Shown: positions 36,001 to 47,720 of the stretch, piece by piece
Numbering within the stretch: position 1 is the stretch's first letter
Layout: each line of letters opens with the position of its first letter
From: Psettodes erumei
Lineage: Eukaryota; Chordata; Actinopteri; Pleuronectiformes; Psettodidae
Length of the DNA stretch: 64,000 nucleotides
Reading direction: 5' to 3'
Assembly: GCA_016785225.1 (NCBI GenBank)
Contig: JAFBJZ010000109.1
Coordinates: 620,001-684,000, forward strand
The notes under the pieces: model-generated
Databases searched by the model: none
The model's input: the letters and a program-made list of their open reading frames with translations, nothing else
What the model was told of the DNA's origin: nothing
Translations under genes and position numbers: made by a program

Positions 36001-38157
36001 CAAAACATCTCCCTATTTGTTACCACAATAGACTTTCTTTTCAAGGCTGTCACTGTAGAAACTTTATGCAAGCAATTGGTTTTGAATTTCCACTTTAAAG
36101 AGGCGTGTAAGCAGGCAGAGCCACTATTGAGAGAAACTGGATTAAGTTTAAATCCAGAGAAGATAGTTTCCTGCCATTAGTGTCTTATCCTGTCTAATAC
36201 TTATCTCTCCTACTAATTGTGCTAATGTGATGAATTCACTGTCACAGTTTCAGAGAAGTGCATTTTACTTCATGGCTTTGTTGTTTCACTGCATGTATTC
36301 CTGAACATATTTCAGATGTGAACAAATGCATTGCGTTTCAGAGTTTTTGCAGGGACTTTCTTTCTTTTTCCCTCTTCCATCCCTCATTTTTGTTGGATGG
36401 TAATCCCCGAGATGCTGTTTGGAACCCCTGGGCTGTAATTGCTACTGACTCCAGCTGGATGTGACAAATCTCTATCTAGCTGATATGGCTTTATCTGGCT
36501 GATATGGATCTTGCTGTGCTGGCATCAGGACAATGAGTCTCATGGATCACTATCTTGTTACGGTTGGAGTCAGGGTGCTGTGCATTCGTCATTTGTTCCC
36601 TGTCTGCTCTTTGTTCATATAAAGACATATTGTGTTGGCAAAAAAATGAAGCACAACCTGGACCTCATTTGATCAGGGAAATGGGTTGTTGAGGTAATGT
36701 GTAATCTAGCTATTGCTTTACATACTTGCTTACTTTTGTGTGTGTGTGGGTGTATTTATGTACTGAGACAGCCAATTAAAAACCTACTTCATTCAGTTTC
36801 TTAAAATACATCAAATCCAAGACTGAGACAAAGATGACTCGAAACACACTGGAACTTTTGTGGAAAACTGCTCTTTCTAGGAAAAGGCCATCCTTTGTGG
36901 AGACCTCGTATTGCACTAGTCCAACCTTGTCCTTCAGATGTAGATATCTTAATAGATATTTTAAAAATTCAAAGGTTATCTCTACTTAGGAAATTTTCTT
37001 TTGTTAGGGGAAAGGAGTCTATTTTGCAAAGTTTATATACATATTAGAAGGCAATTAGCTGTTAGGAAAAACACAACATTCAATGGACACTTTCACCTAA
37101 TATGCATAATTTGTGCAGTTCATATATATAATATATAATACAGTAAAAAGATGTTTCTTTTCTTTCTCTGTATCCTGGTGCCACAGTCTATTTGATGATG
37201 AAATGAGTCAGGCCAGCAATTGATTAGGAGATAATTGTGGATCTGCAAAGCTAAAGACAAAATGTTTACCACATTGGAAGTTTTAATGAGTTGCTATTTT
37301 GTAACCTCAGTCAGTGATGCAAAGTAACAAAATATCTATAGATATATGTATGTGGATTACTTGCTCCCTGTATAAGCAGTTCTCTGGTTACTTTAAAAAA
37401 TTAAATACAACTTAAATAATCAAAGGAAACTCAGAATGAATAACTGAAGATAGCCCGTCTTGCAGCCTCAAAGTCAAAAACATTTCATTCCACTTCCATT
37501 TATGCTCTCCAGCTGATTATGCTGCTAATTAACTTTGTCCAGTTTAAAGAGAAAAACTGTAATTTCCTCTGACATTTCAAAGACTTTGAGATTTTGTGGA
37601 CTTTGTAGACCTCAAAGCAAGAGAAGGATTTCAGGGGGATTTTTTTTTAACAAACAATAAAGCTGGACTACCTGTAAAACAGATGGTGAAGAGAGGATAG
37701 TTGAAAGTGGGCCAAACACTTGGTAAAGTCATTGGAAGGTTTTGTGGAGGTGAAGCTGTTTTCGACCCTAATCAGTGAAGTGGAGCTCCAGTAAATTCTC
37801 ACTCTGCTCACAGCCTCATCTAACACAGTCCTCACCAGTCACCAAGCTCATTTCCTTGGAGGACTGTGGATTACAGCTGGCCTTAAAGCAATTACCATTT
37901 ATTAAACATTGTATACAAGTTAGTGATGTCTACCTCCAGTGTGAGGGTTAAGGAGAGTTCTCCACTGGATAATTAAAGAAAGTGAAAGAAATAAAATGAT
38001 GAAAAAATTAAAATAGCAATTAAATAGATCTAGAAAGCACCTCCACCAGTGGTGACCATTTCCCCCAAACCAGAAGTGTCTGGATCTGGATCAGTTATGA
38101 CATTTTCTTGATAGCACTGTTTTCTTATTTCAAATGTTTGGTTTTTTTAATTAAAAG
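33036..38157. other. Intronic sequence, no gene recognised
   Basis: AT-rich sequence without coding signals. Short purine-rich stretches lie at 33780-33880 and 35630-35740, with an A run at 34974-34987. Nothing else stood out. Confidence 0.6.
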
Positions 38158-38335
38158 ATTTTCGGGCCTTTCTGGCATCATTTAATAGTTACAGTGAAGA
38201 GAGTAGAAACAAGCGATAGAGAGTAGGTGGATGACACAGCAAATGTACCAGCCTGCAGGGACTTAAACCAGGGTCCTGTTGCTCAGGAGCTTAAGCCCTA
38301 AGCAACCTGATAACTGTGTGGCTAGCACCGCACTT
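38158..38335. repeat. Teleost dispersed repeat with degenerate tRNA-like B-box region
   Basis: It starts 'ttttcgggcctttctggcatcatttaa'-like (38158-38185). It passes 'agtagaaacaagcg' and 'gagagtaggtgg', then 'gacttaaaccagggtcctgttgctcagg' in pieces, and ends 'gtggctagcaccgc'. This order (GGGCC-TTT, purine-rich middle, 'aaccagggtc', 'accac..tagcaccgc') matches a repeat I know from fish introns. Its 'aaccagggtc' part resembles the reverse complement of a Pol III B box. SINE origin is possible but not shown. Confidence 0.45.
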
Positions 38336-40337
38336 ATTTCATGTTTTTATGTATTTATGTAGATATAAATCAAAATGTGAAATTTTGCAATGGTAAAGAT
38401 TCCTTCAATAATTCTGAGTATCTGGATCACTGATTTCTAAGTTAGAGAGCCAGCTCTGGTAAAATAAATAAATAAATACATAAATAATCCATTACTAATG
38501 CTAAAACAAACAGAGTTGACCAAAAACCCAGATATGATTCTCAGGGTGGGGCTCAAAAGAGAGCAAGCAAAGTTAATACTGGACATACATTAGGTGAACA
38601 CCACAAATCTGTTTTTGTTGTTGTAATATTTCATTGGTAAATTAAAAGCACTTTTAAGTCATGCAAATGCAGAGCAATAGAAAAACCAAACTACTGGAGC
38701 ATATAAAATAAAATGGTTTTGTTTCTTTAAATTGTACAATATCTCCTGCCGAGAAATCATGGTCCTGTACACTTTCCTATATATTCTCAACAATAGCATT
38801 TCTTTGAAGTGGCTCGTGCTGATTTTTGTTTCTTTCTTGACATATTGTTAGCAACAGTTTAGCTCTCATGTATGTGTGAGTGAATTGAAAGGTTATGATT
38901 TCAACCATGGCACTCTTTGTGTATCATATTGTCAGTACTTTTCTATGGAGAGCTGATCAGACCAGTGCAGTGGCTACAGATAATAATAACCTAAGCCACC
39001 CCATGAAAAAATAGAGGATAAATTAGTGAAATAATTGACTTATTAATGTGGAAGTGACATGTGTAATGATAATTTAGTGTCCAGGTGGAAGGCTTAATAA
39101 GTAAGGGTTATAAAAAGGAAGACTTCATTTTTGGTGGCTGACAGTCCTCCAGCACAGTTACCCAATGACAGACACCATTTAAGATATTGCTTCATGTGTC
39201 TGCCCTGAACACAGGTCTTGGTGGACTGTCAGCAGCTTAGCCAGAGAGAGAATACAATATAAAATAATAATAGCACCTGGTTTCCCCTGACCAGCACCTT
39301 TTGTAGTTGTACCAGTGTGTCTCCTGCAGTTCCAGTGCTCATCCACCCTTAAATCATCATAGCTCATTTCACTGATTACTTCCTCCTCTTATTAAAGTTG
39401 CATTAATCACAGAAATCAGCTGATTCAGTGACTGATTGCACTGACTCTTGGGTTCAGGAGAGCACAAGCACCTTTCTACATCAGACATCTTTGGATGAAT
39501 TAACATGAGTATCTAATTTAATTGCCTTGTTTCCTTTCCTGTAATGGAGCTGAGGTAAACGCACAAATTTCCCCATCGTGGGATCAATAAAGTTTCTATC
39601 TATCTATCTATCTATCTATCTCATAGTTCAAGGCCTTCATTTCATTTTGTTTAACCCCCTCTATAGTGTGTATACAGCTTGTATGTGTGCATTTTTGGAT
39701 GTGTGTGTCTGTAGGTGGAGAAGGCAGTAAAATATCAAATACTGCAGTTAAAATCAAAAGAAAACTTGTTTACATGTCCTTTACAATTGTTTAATTGTAA
39801 AGTGACAGTTCCAGTCAATACTAATGCACTATGTGAAACTGCTTGTAACCACTGCAACAACATTTATACTTTATATTACACTGCCACACAGCTGAATGAG
39901 AATTACCCAGACACCATTGCTGCAAGATGTTGAACATAATAAGATTCACATATGTAGTATTTATTATGTAGCTCTTTGCACTGAATCACATTGTTCATGC
40001 TTCCAGGAGTAGATTATAGAGGAGGGCCAGTGATATTACACATCTGAGTCTGGTTACAGGTCTTGAGGTGTGCTATTCCCCCTATTCCCCAAAAGTTGTA
40101 TTAAGCTTTGTCTCTCCAGAAAGAGCCATGTGAAGTCTGTTTTTACCAGATTGCTGTAGTCTGCTCTTCTTCTGTGCTTGAGGCTATCAGCATAGCCTTG
40201 CCAAATGTGTGACCAAAGTGTTGGAGGTTGAGTTGCATTGTGGTTAATCCAGGCACCAGTTTGATCAATTATGTTTTTTGTCTAAAATGTCTGTCATGGG
40301 TTTGACAGTGTTATAGAAGTGTCAGGTAATTTTTCTA
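38336..40337. other. Intronic sequence, no gene recognised
   Basis: It contains a (TAAA)n-like stretch near 38462-38480 and the LINE-tail/TATC repeat at 39560-39621. No coding sequence is supported. Confidence 0.6.
39560..39621 (+). repeat. LINE-like 3' tail with (TATC)n
   Basis: 'aatttccccatcgtggga' followed by 'tcaataaagtttctatc' and six TATC units is a typical fish non-LTR 3' terminus. No coding part precedes it, so it is a severely 5'-truncated copy or a SINE sharing this tail. Confidence 0.6.
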
Positions 40338-40596
40338 ATCCAATCCAATCCAGTTTTATTTGTATAGTGCCTGTTCACAATATACATTATGTCAAGGCAC
40401 TTCATACAATGATGTCAAGACCTCACAATGTCAGAGAGAGAAACCTAACAGTTACCACAATGGGCAAGCACTTGGTGACAGTGGAGAGGAAAACTTCCTT
40501 TCAACAGGCAGAAATCTGCCTCCACTGGAGAAGAGAAGAGTAGAACAGAGGATGCAATAGAGTGTGTGTGTGTGTGTGTGTGTGTGTGGGGGGGGG
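40338..40596 (+). repeat. Abundant teleost repeat ('atccagttttatttgtatag') ending in (GT)n and a G run
   Basis: The order 'ccaatccagttttatttgta', 'tgtcaaggcacttcatac', 'gtcaagacctcac', 'gagagaaacctaacag', 'gggcaagcacttggtgaca' and 'gaggaaaacttcctttcaac', then 'aggcagaaatctgcc', matches a dispersed repeat I recognise in fish. A (GT)13 and eight G bases close it. The open frames on both strands are accidental. Its transposon class is not certain to me. Confidence 0.6.
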
Positions 40597-43500
40597 TGAC
40601 AAATGGGGGGGAGAGAAAACTGGAGCAATTGCACATATTAATGTATTAAACACTATACAGTGAATATTCTAATGACACTGTTATGGAGTAGAACTACTAC
40701 TACCACTGTCAATAATAATAATCATAATCATAATAATAAGTGGTTGAGCTGTTGTCAGATCTGGATCCTGCAGTTCTTAAGTCAGGGACCTGCAGAATGA
40801 GGACAGAGAGTCAGAAAGAGAGGAGAAGCACGGGACTAGCAGACAAAAATGTAGTCACATGCATAGTGTAGTAGAGATGTGGAGAGAGAGAGACAGAGAC
40901 AGAGAGAGAGAGCTTTCAGCCAGAATGACCTTTTCCAAAGTTTTGGTAGGTTTTGGTAGAAACAGATTTCCATTAAACAATCATCACCACTAAAATGACT
41001 ATTCCAGTGATTTTCATATCATCAGAACATTTTCTGACAGCATTTTAACATTTGAACTTGTAATTCATTTATCATACTGCAAAATTTGAGAAAACAGGCA
41101 ATTTTAAGAGATCGGCTTGTGCTTTCACAATATCAGTTGATGAAATTTCCATTGTAGAACCTACAATAATGAAAGTAGCTGAGCAGATTAAATGGTTGTG
41201 GAGGACATGTCGGGGACATTAAAGCAGCAGAGGTCAAGATGACCTGACATTACCTCCTAACATTACATATTTGGTGAAAATGGTGAAATACATTTTTCAT
41301 TTTTTCATTTTTTAAAAATCCTTTTTCACTTACTAACATTTTGTTTTTCACTCACACCATCTCTCTTTTTTCTCTGTCTGCAGCAGGCGAGTTTACAGTT
41401 AACTGATCTGCTGTTACTGGGATGCTTGTTAAAGGAATAGTGCACAGGGCATACTTGGCAATTGAGTTTAAAAATGACACTGACACTGACAATGACTTAG
41501 TATTCATAATCTCATTAGAAAATTATATTACAACTACCTGTACCTATCTACCTACCTATCTATCTAAATATCAGAACTAAGGTTAATGAACTTAAAAATT
41601 AATATTATGTCGTCTGCTTACAGTTTTATTAATTGACCGTTTAAACTTTTCTTTTTTATCTTGCTTACATTGTCCATGTAACAGGCATGGATCTCTGTAT
41701 GTGTGTGGCAGTCAAGCTTGAAACACAGCCGTTGTAAAAACAGCACATTTTTGTGTTCCCATCCCACCAACATCGGACTGTGAATAGCAATATCATGCTG
41801 AAAAGATGAATACAAATCCACAGTATAATGAGTAAGACAGCATCTGATCTGAGACACTGTGCAATTTGCAGCAGTTATATTTAAATTATTCTAATGTTCA
41901 ATGTCACAGTGTTGGAAGAGGTATATTTTGTTGTCATGAAGTGGATGTCTTGCTGATATAAAGGGATCACGGGTGGGCCGGTGGATGGATGCATGGAGAA
42001 GGGAACAAATGAAGATAGAGAGGGTGAGCAGGCATCGGAAATGAATACAAATAGAGTAAGGGTGCATCTTAGGCCATGGTACACAAGCACAGCGCTGACA
42101 CAGAGTGAACTGGCAGCATTTGCAGCAGCAGGGGCAGGAGCTGGTGAGGTTTATAAATGATATGGTAGATTAAAACTTTTTATTACTAAACCAAATAATG
42201 ATTACCAGATAAAGCCCACTGTAAACTAAAAGCAACATTTTTTTAAATGAAATGGTTAGTCAAATACATAGTTTTGACTTTACAAACTTGTTTGACAAAA
42301 CAATCATACTCGAGGTCCATGAATGCCCCAAGATTTTTCGACCACACTTTTCACTGATGGATGTAGTTTGCTTAGTGGTTTGTCATAGAGATCAATAGAA
42401 CTCATTGTCTGAGACAGTGGAGGCGACTGAGGTGGGTTTGTCTTGTTATTTGACCTTGGAAAACAACTATCTCTAAGAACAAGATTGAATCATATGTGTC
42501 AAGTGTTCAACACAGATATCAAAAAGATATTTTGACCACCAATTTTCATGGCCCACCATTCCTTCTGGTTTATTGTGTCTCAGCTTAACTATGTAGTTGC
42601 AAGAAAGCAAAGTGTAAATACAACCAATGTTGTATTGTGCAATCTAAATAACAGTTAAAACAGTTATATAAAAGAGACCATGTGAAGATGCCAAAACGAC
42701 CCATATGTACAATCTTATGTGTGCAGCCTGGAGAAACCTTAAGTTTGCAACAGAATGTATCTTACCTTACATAGATTTAATCCAAATATGAGAAACAAAT
42801 GACAAGTCTAAATGGGTCCATAGCAATCAACTGTAACTCTCAACTGTAATTAACTATGACTATCATATCACATCTTTTTTATTTACATAATTGCAGCATT
42901 TTTGTTCACTTGTGGTACTAAGCAATGAAATTGGAATAAAAAGAAAACTCTCCTATCCACCACATCTCCATCAGCCGTTCATAGATGAATCAGCAGGCCA
43001 TAATAAATAATATATCTGAGGGCAAAATGTCTTGGTGAAAATTCATGGAAAGTCTGGCCATCTGCATAGTGTAAAATGTGGCTTGTGTACCCCAGCATGA
43101 AGAGAAGAAAGCGCAGGCACCAGCAAGAATAAATAAGTGACTGAGGGAGAGTGTTGATGGGGTTTTTGCTGAGCGTGCATGTGTCCAGGCTGGACTTCAT
43201 TATGAGAATGCGTGATCTGAGATCTGTGGTTGCAGCACAGTAGTTGTGCCCTGTGTGCAGTGTATTTGAGGGTGCTTTATGTGTTTATGCATGCGGTCGC
43301 TCACTTTTTCTGTTTCTGTGTTGGTTGGAGTTGATTTCCAGTGTGTGTTTAAGTCAATAAGAATGAGAGTCTCCTCATAACCTTTCTACTCAGAGAAGAC
43401 TCTGCTTGTCCTTTTTTCCACTTTTCTCTTTCTTTGTCTCTCGCATGCGAATTGGGGGATTGGGGAATCAGTGCAACAATGGAAGAGGCTTTAATCATGA

Positions 43501-43959
43501 ATCATCATGGCTAAATCATACACAAAAGTCAAAGCCACAGGGCCCTGAGAGATTTAACATCTATGACCCTGTCTACCCTTTGTATTAACATTCATTCTAA
43601 ATGTGTGTTCCCACACACAGCCTGCATTTTGATGGGAATATGATGGGATAGAAACATCTTCACACTGGTTTTGGAAACCTCATTGGTATGCTTGGAAAAA
43701 CCACTGCTCCTGGTGAAAATTGCTCCAGTCAAAATTGTCATCACTGCTTGCTGGTTGGAAACATCATTACAGCCTGCTGCTAAAAGGAGGCTGCTTTTCC
43801 TACATTTGCTGCCTCTCGCTGATGTATTTTTTCTGTCTCAAAGTCAAAGGTAATCTTTGTAGTAATCCTTTTAGAAAACTTAGTGCAGTGTTAAAATCTG
43901 TCATCTTCACAGGTGTGACTGCAGCCTCAAGCTAACATGTCCTCACCGTCATCACAGCT
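40597..43959. other. Intronic sequence, no gene recognised
   Basis: It contains an (ATA/ATC)n-like stretch at 40710-40740, a GA-rich tract at 40879-40911 and a TACC/TATC stretch near 41541-41564. The segment 43380-43660 is somewhat richer in GC, with a 'ttaatcatgaatcatcatgg' motif, and might be regulatory. No exon is supported. Confidence 0.55.
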
Positions 43960-44360
43960 AGTACTGGGTAGCGAATTGGGTACTTTTAAGGGTACCGGCT
44001 GAATCAAGATGGTAAGTAATCAACTAGCTGGTTGGATTAAGCTGTTGTTGCTGCTCTGGTTCACATTAGCTTAGCATTTTTATCTCCAACAGTCAACACC
44101 ATGCCACTGACTGCATCTAAAATTTCGTACCAACATGCTATTTAGTACACCAAAAATGGTCAGGTTTTTAATCATGACTAAAACCTTAGTGAGTATTGCA
44201 GTAGTCATAACATAATAGAAAATGCAAGTACTGCCACACTTACAGTACAGAAAAACATGTACTGTTGGATACCCATACCAAATTGCAGGTAACGGCACAG
44301 TATCAGCGCAAATGTGAACTGTACCCAGACATAATCACCACAGATCACAGCATCAGTGCT
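43960..44360. repeat. Possible MITE-like repeat ('agtactgggtagcgaattgg')
   Basis: It begins 'tagtactgggtagcgaattg' followed by 'gtacttttaagggtacc', with many GTAC motifs inside. Near 44255-44280, 'tgtactgttggatacccata' reads in reverse as 'tatgggtatccaacagtaca', a partial inverted match to the start. The terminal repeats are too degenerate to be certain. Confidence 0.3.
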
Positions 44361-45169
44361 GTTGGTAGAAATGCCATTGCCATTGGTCAAAATAGCTTCA
44401 CTCTCATTGCTGAAGTTACCTCACCACACTCGGCAGAACATTAATCAGTCAAGGTAGAAAAATAAACCCCAAAAAAAAAACAAATTTCAAAAAGTGCTCA
44501 GCAATGCAAATCAGATACACAATGATAAGAAAGTGGTCTCATGAAAGATAAAAGAGATGATGAAGGAGCACAGTGAAATTAAAAGTGGAAGAGGATATAG
44601 AAGAACCAAACATAAAAACACAGAGAAACACGATAAAATGTTTTGAGAAAAGGTTTAAAAGCTGACACTGAATTTACAAGCCTAAGACTGAGAGGCAGGG
44701 ACTTGCACACAAAAGAGCCTTGATAATAAAATGTGTTTTTGGAGGGCCTCCCCTCATGCACTGAAGCACCATTCAGCCTCAGGAGTCAGGATCAACATCT
44801 CAAAAATCTCATTCTGCCATGACATTTTTCCATGTAATCCTTTTTTCAGTCCTTGGTTGGTTACACGACAACCCTTGGATACAATGGTAGCAACAAGTGA
44901 GGTTTCACATTACGGCAACTATTACTGAGCAACTACTTTTAACTAATATAACTGTTTACAGCCAACATTGTTTATCAGAGAGGTCATAAAAAATCGTAAT
45001 GCAATCTAATGTCATGCTGCAAATACCACCAGTACAACACAGGGGAGTGAACAGATTGTTGTCTGCAACTCTCTATCCAGCACCTCACTGTGGGCACTCC
45101 TTCGTGTTCTATTGCTCTCCTGCCAAAGCAAAAGAGACTGCAGCCTAGCCAGCAATGTGCCAGAGGCTA

Positions 45170-45378
45170 TACACGGCCACAGCAGTGCTTTGATGTAAAG
45201 ACAACGTCAGCATGCTAATATACTCAAAGCGCCAGTGCCAACATGCTGTTAATTAGTAGTTTTTTTGTTTGTGATATTCACCATCACCATGCATGTCAGT
45301 ATACTAACATTTGTACCAAGTACCAAGCACAGATTACATCTGAGGCTGATGGGATTGTCAGTGGTCTTACTTATATTG
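45170..45378 (-). repeat. Teleost dispersed repeat, copy 3
   Basis: 'cacagcagtgctttgatgta', 'gtcagcatgctaatatac', 'caacatgctgttaattag', 'gatattcaccatcaccatgc' and 'tactaacatttgtacc', with 'gaggctgatgggattgtcag', follow the same family as copies 1 and 2, in the same orientation as copy 2. This copy shows both the part seen in copy 1 (as reverse complement) and the part seen in copy 2, which ties the three together. Confidence 0.6.
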
Positions 45379-47384
45379 GCTCATGAAGCACACCTTATGT
45401 TGACCTAACTTGCCACTTAACCAGTATATTTCATAATAACGGAAATAAATGATTACCACACCTCTAGATATAAGATCAAATTTGTAATAAACCAGATTTT
45501 CCTTTGCCAGAATACACAGCAGGGATCAGCAAGCCACAAACTCTCATCATGCCAGACTGGTTATTTATTATCCCAACAGCACACATACAAACTAACTGGA
45601 TCATAATGGCATGTGTAGATGTAAATGTGACATGAAATTGAAGGTAGAATGCATACAACATACATAGCTGAAGATTTCTACCTGAGATTTTCTTATTCAT
45701 TTGTGCAGGTTACACAGTAAAGTTTGATTTAATCTATGAAGCTGTGTTGCTCTCAGTTCAGCAGCAAACCAGATCCTATTTTGAAGAATGCAGGAGTCAG
45801 AATGTAACATCCAACCTACCTGTTCTCCATACAGTGCTGTGAATAGTGAACCTGCACCCATTGAACAAAAATAAACCAACAAACAGCCAGAACATATACC
45901 ATAATTGAATTCTACAATGTAGAGCTCCCATGTGCATTTACATTATTGTGATTGCTTTGAAGGCATAGCACAACTGCTGGGAGGCAGATAGCTGCAGCTG
46001 TGCCACTGCAGAAACATGAAGAGACACCACAGGCACTTCAAAGTTAGCTACTCCATTCACACCTTAACAAGAAGACAACTGTAAAATAATAGTCTCATAA
46101 ACTATTCCTGTATGTAAAGCAGCTGAGTTCTATGTAACATTATGAGTAATAATCACAGAATTTTAATCTACCAGGGATATATATATCATATATATTTCTA
46201 CTTTCTGACACATTGGCATGAAACCATCAAACAATACACAATGACCTGGTGATGGAATTGGTTATTGTGCTTCCCATTAATACTGATATTTTAACAAAAC
46301 AATCATAAATGCTATCATATGTTAACTGAACTGTGAATGCACTAACCAAACAAATATGACAGATCATGTTTTATTTGCACCTCAAAAAACTGACTGACGC
46401 TCTGTTCCTCTGGCTTTTATTTCAGAGCTACAAATCAAAACACATTGGTACAGTAGTCATCTCAAGTATGTGAAAAGAAGTGTATGGCACCCAACAAATG
46501 TCTAAGATCAGGTTTGCAAATTATATCATTCTATCCATAGGGAGTTCGTGGGCCAACATACAGTCTTTTGTATGTCAGGGTTCTAAGGTTGGAAAATAGA
46601 TTATCTAATGATGGAAGCCCAAGTGCCACGTCTGAAGAACTGAACCTCCTGCCACAGAGTAATTGTTCATCGAATTTCAAACTCGACCGGTACTCATTCT
46701 AACACTCAAAACTTGAACCACGGTTCTCTTTTTGTCTTAATTGGGGGCTCTGGGTCTGATCCAGCGCTCCAACTTGTAAAGCTAAAACATATGACAACAG
46801 AGCGGATTTGCTCATTCTTCTCATTTCTCTGTTTGCCACTTTACCATTGCTGCCATGCACTTGCACCTGAAACAAATAAACATGTGCACAGTTTGCTGAA
46901 GTTTAATTGCTTTTTACAAACCAATACCTGGAGTTTCACACTCTGACAAGTTGGAGTGCAGTTAATTGTATTTTTGTCTCTGAACGTGTTAGTGTGCAGA
47001 CCTCAGTGTGTATTGAAGTTAGGAGGATAAGATGAGAGCTGTGTTACTTTGTGAGTGTGTGAAACCTGCCTCATTCATACGGTTCAGTCTTTGCCTGAGT
47101 TCTATGTAAATTAGTGGGTGAAAAGAATAAAGAGAGTAGGTAGAGCACGAGCCAACTGCTTGCTGCTCTGTTACAGCCAGCTCTTTGCTCCGTTCTCCTC
47201 TTCAAAAGGATTTTTAACCTATCAGTGGATGGGACACTGTAGGTCAAATTCTACAAATGATCACACAGCAACCATGTGGATAAGGGGTGTGTATAAGACC
47301 CGGATATGAATTAAATTACTTTATAAAAATAAAGTAATTTCATGGTTTGTAGGGTAACATAATCACCCCTACTGAGTGTTTTTT

Positions 47385-47455
47385 CCCTGATATATCTCTT
47401 GTAAATTTCTCTTGGAGATCAATAAAGTATCTATCCATCTATCAGTCTTTTCTGT
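47385..47455 (+). repeat. LINE-like 3' tail ('gatcaataaagtatctatcc')
   Basis: 'gtaaatttctcttggagatc' followed by 'aataaagtatctatccatct' is a second copy of the terminus seen at 39560, with a shorter, imperfect TATC tail. Confidence 0.55.
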
Positions 47456-47559
47456 CTATCTCTACATTTATGTGTAGCCACCAAGTCATAGGGAGGTGGA
47501 TGGTGGGTGCACATTCAGAGGCCCCTCTGTGGTTAGTTTAAGCAACAGTATAAGGTCAG

Positions 47560-47720
47560 TTGAGGATAGAAAAAGGTTGTGGTTTTGATTCACTGTTAAT
47601 AAAACAAACATGATGTGCTTCATCCTTCAAGTCAATGTTGACTTTTTCAAAATTTAACCAAGACCACGGTCTGTTCCTGACCTTAGCCAAGTGACGTGAG
47701 TGCTGAAAAATAACAAATAC
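47560..47720. repeat. Repeat-like block with imperfect inverted arms
   Basis: 'gaaaaaggttgtggttttga' near 47568 and 'aaccaagaccacggtctgtt' near 47657 are imperfect reverse complements. The right arm shares the 'gaccac..tct' motif with 32750-33035. A decayed MITE-like element is possible. Confidence 0.35.

Noticed and set aside
42060..42150. GC-rich stretch ending in 'ggagctggtgag' considered as an exon
   Set aside because: Donor-like end, but no family likeness and no matching acceptor in phase 2.
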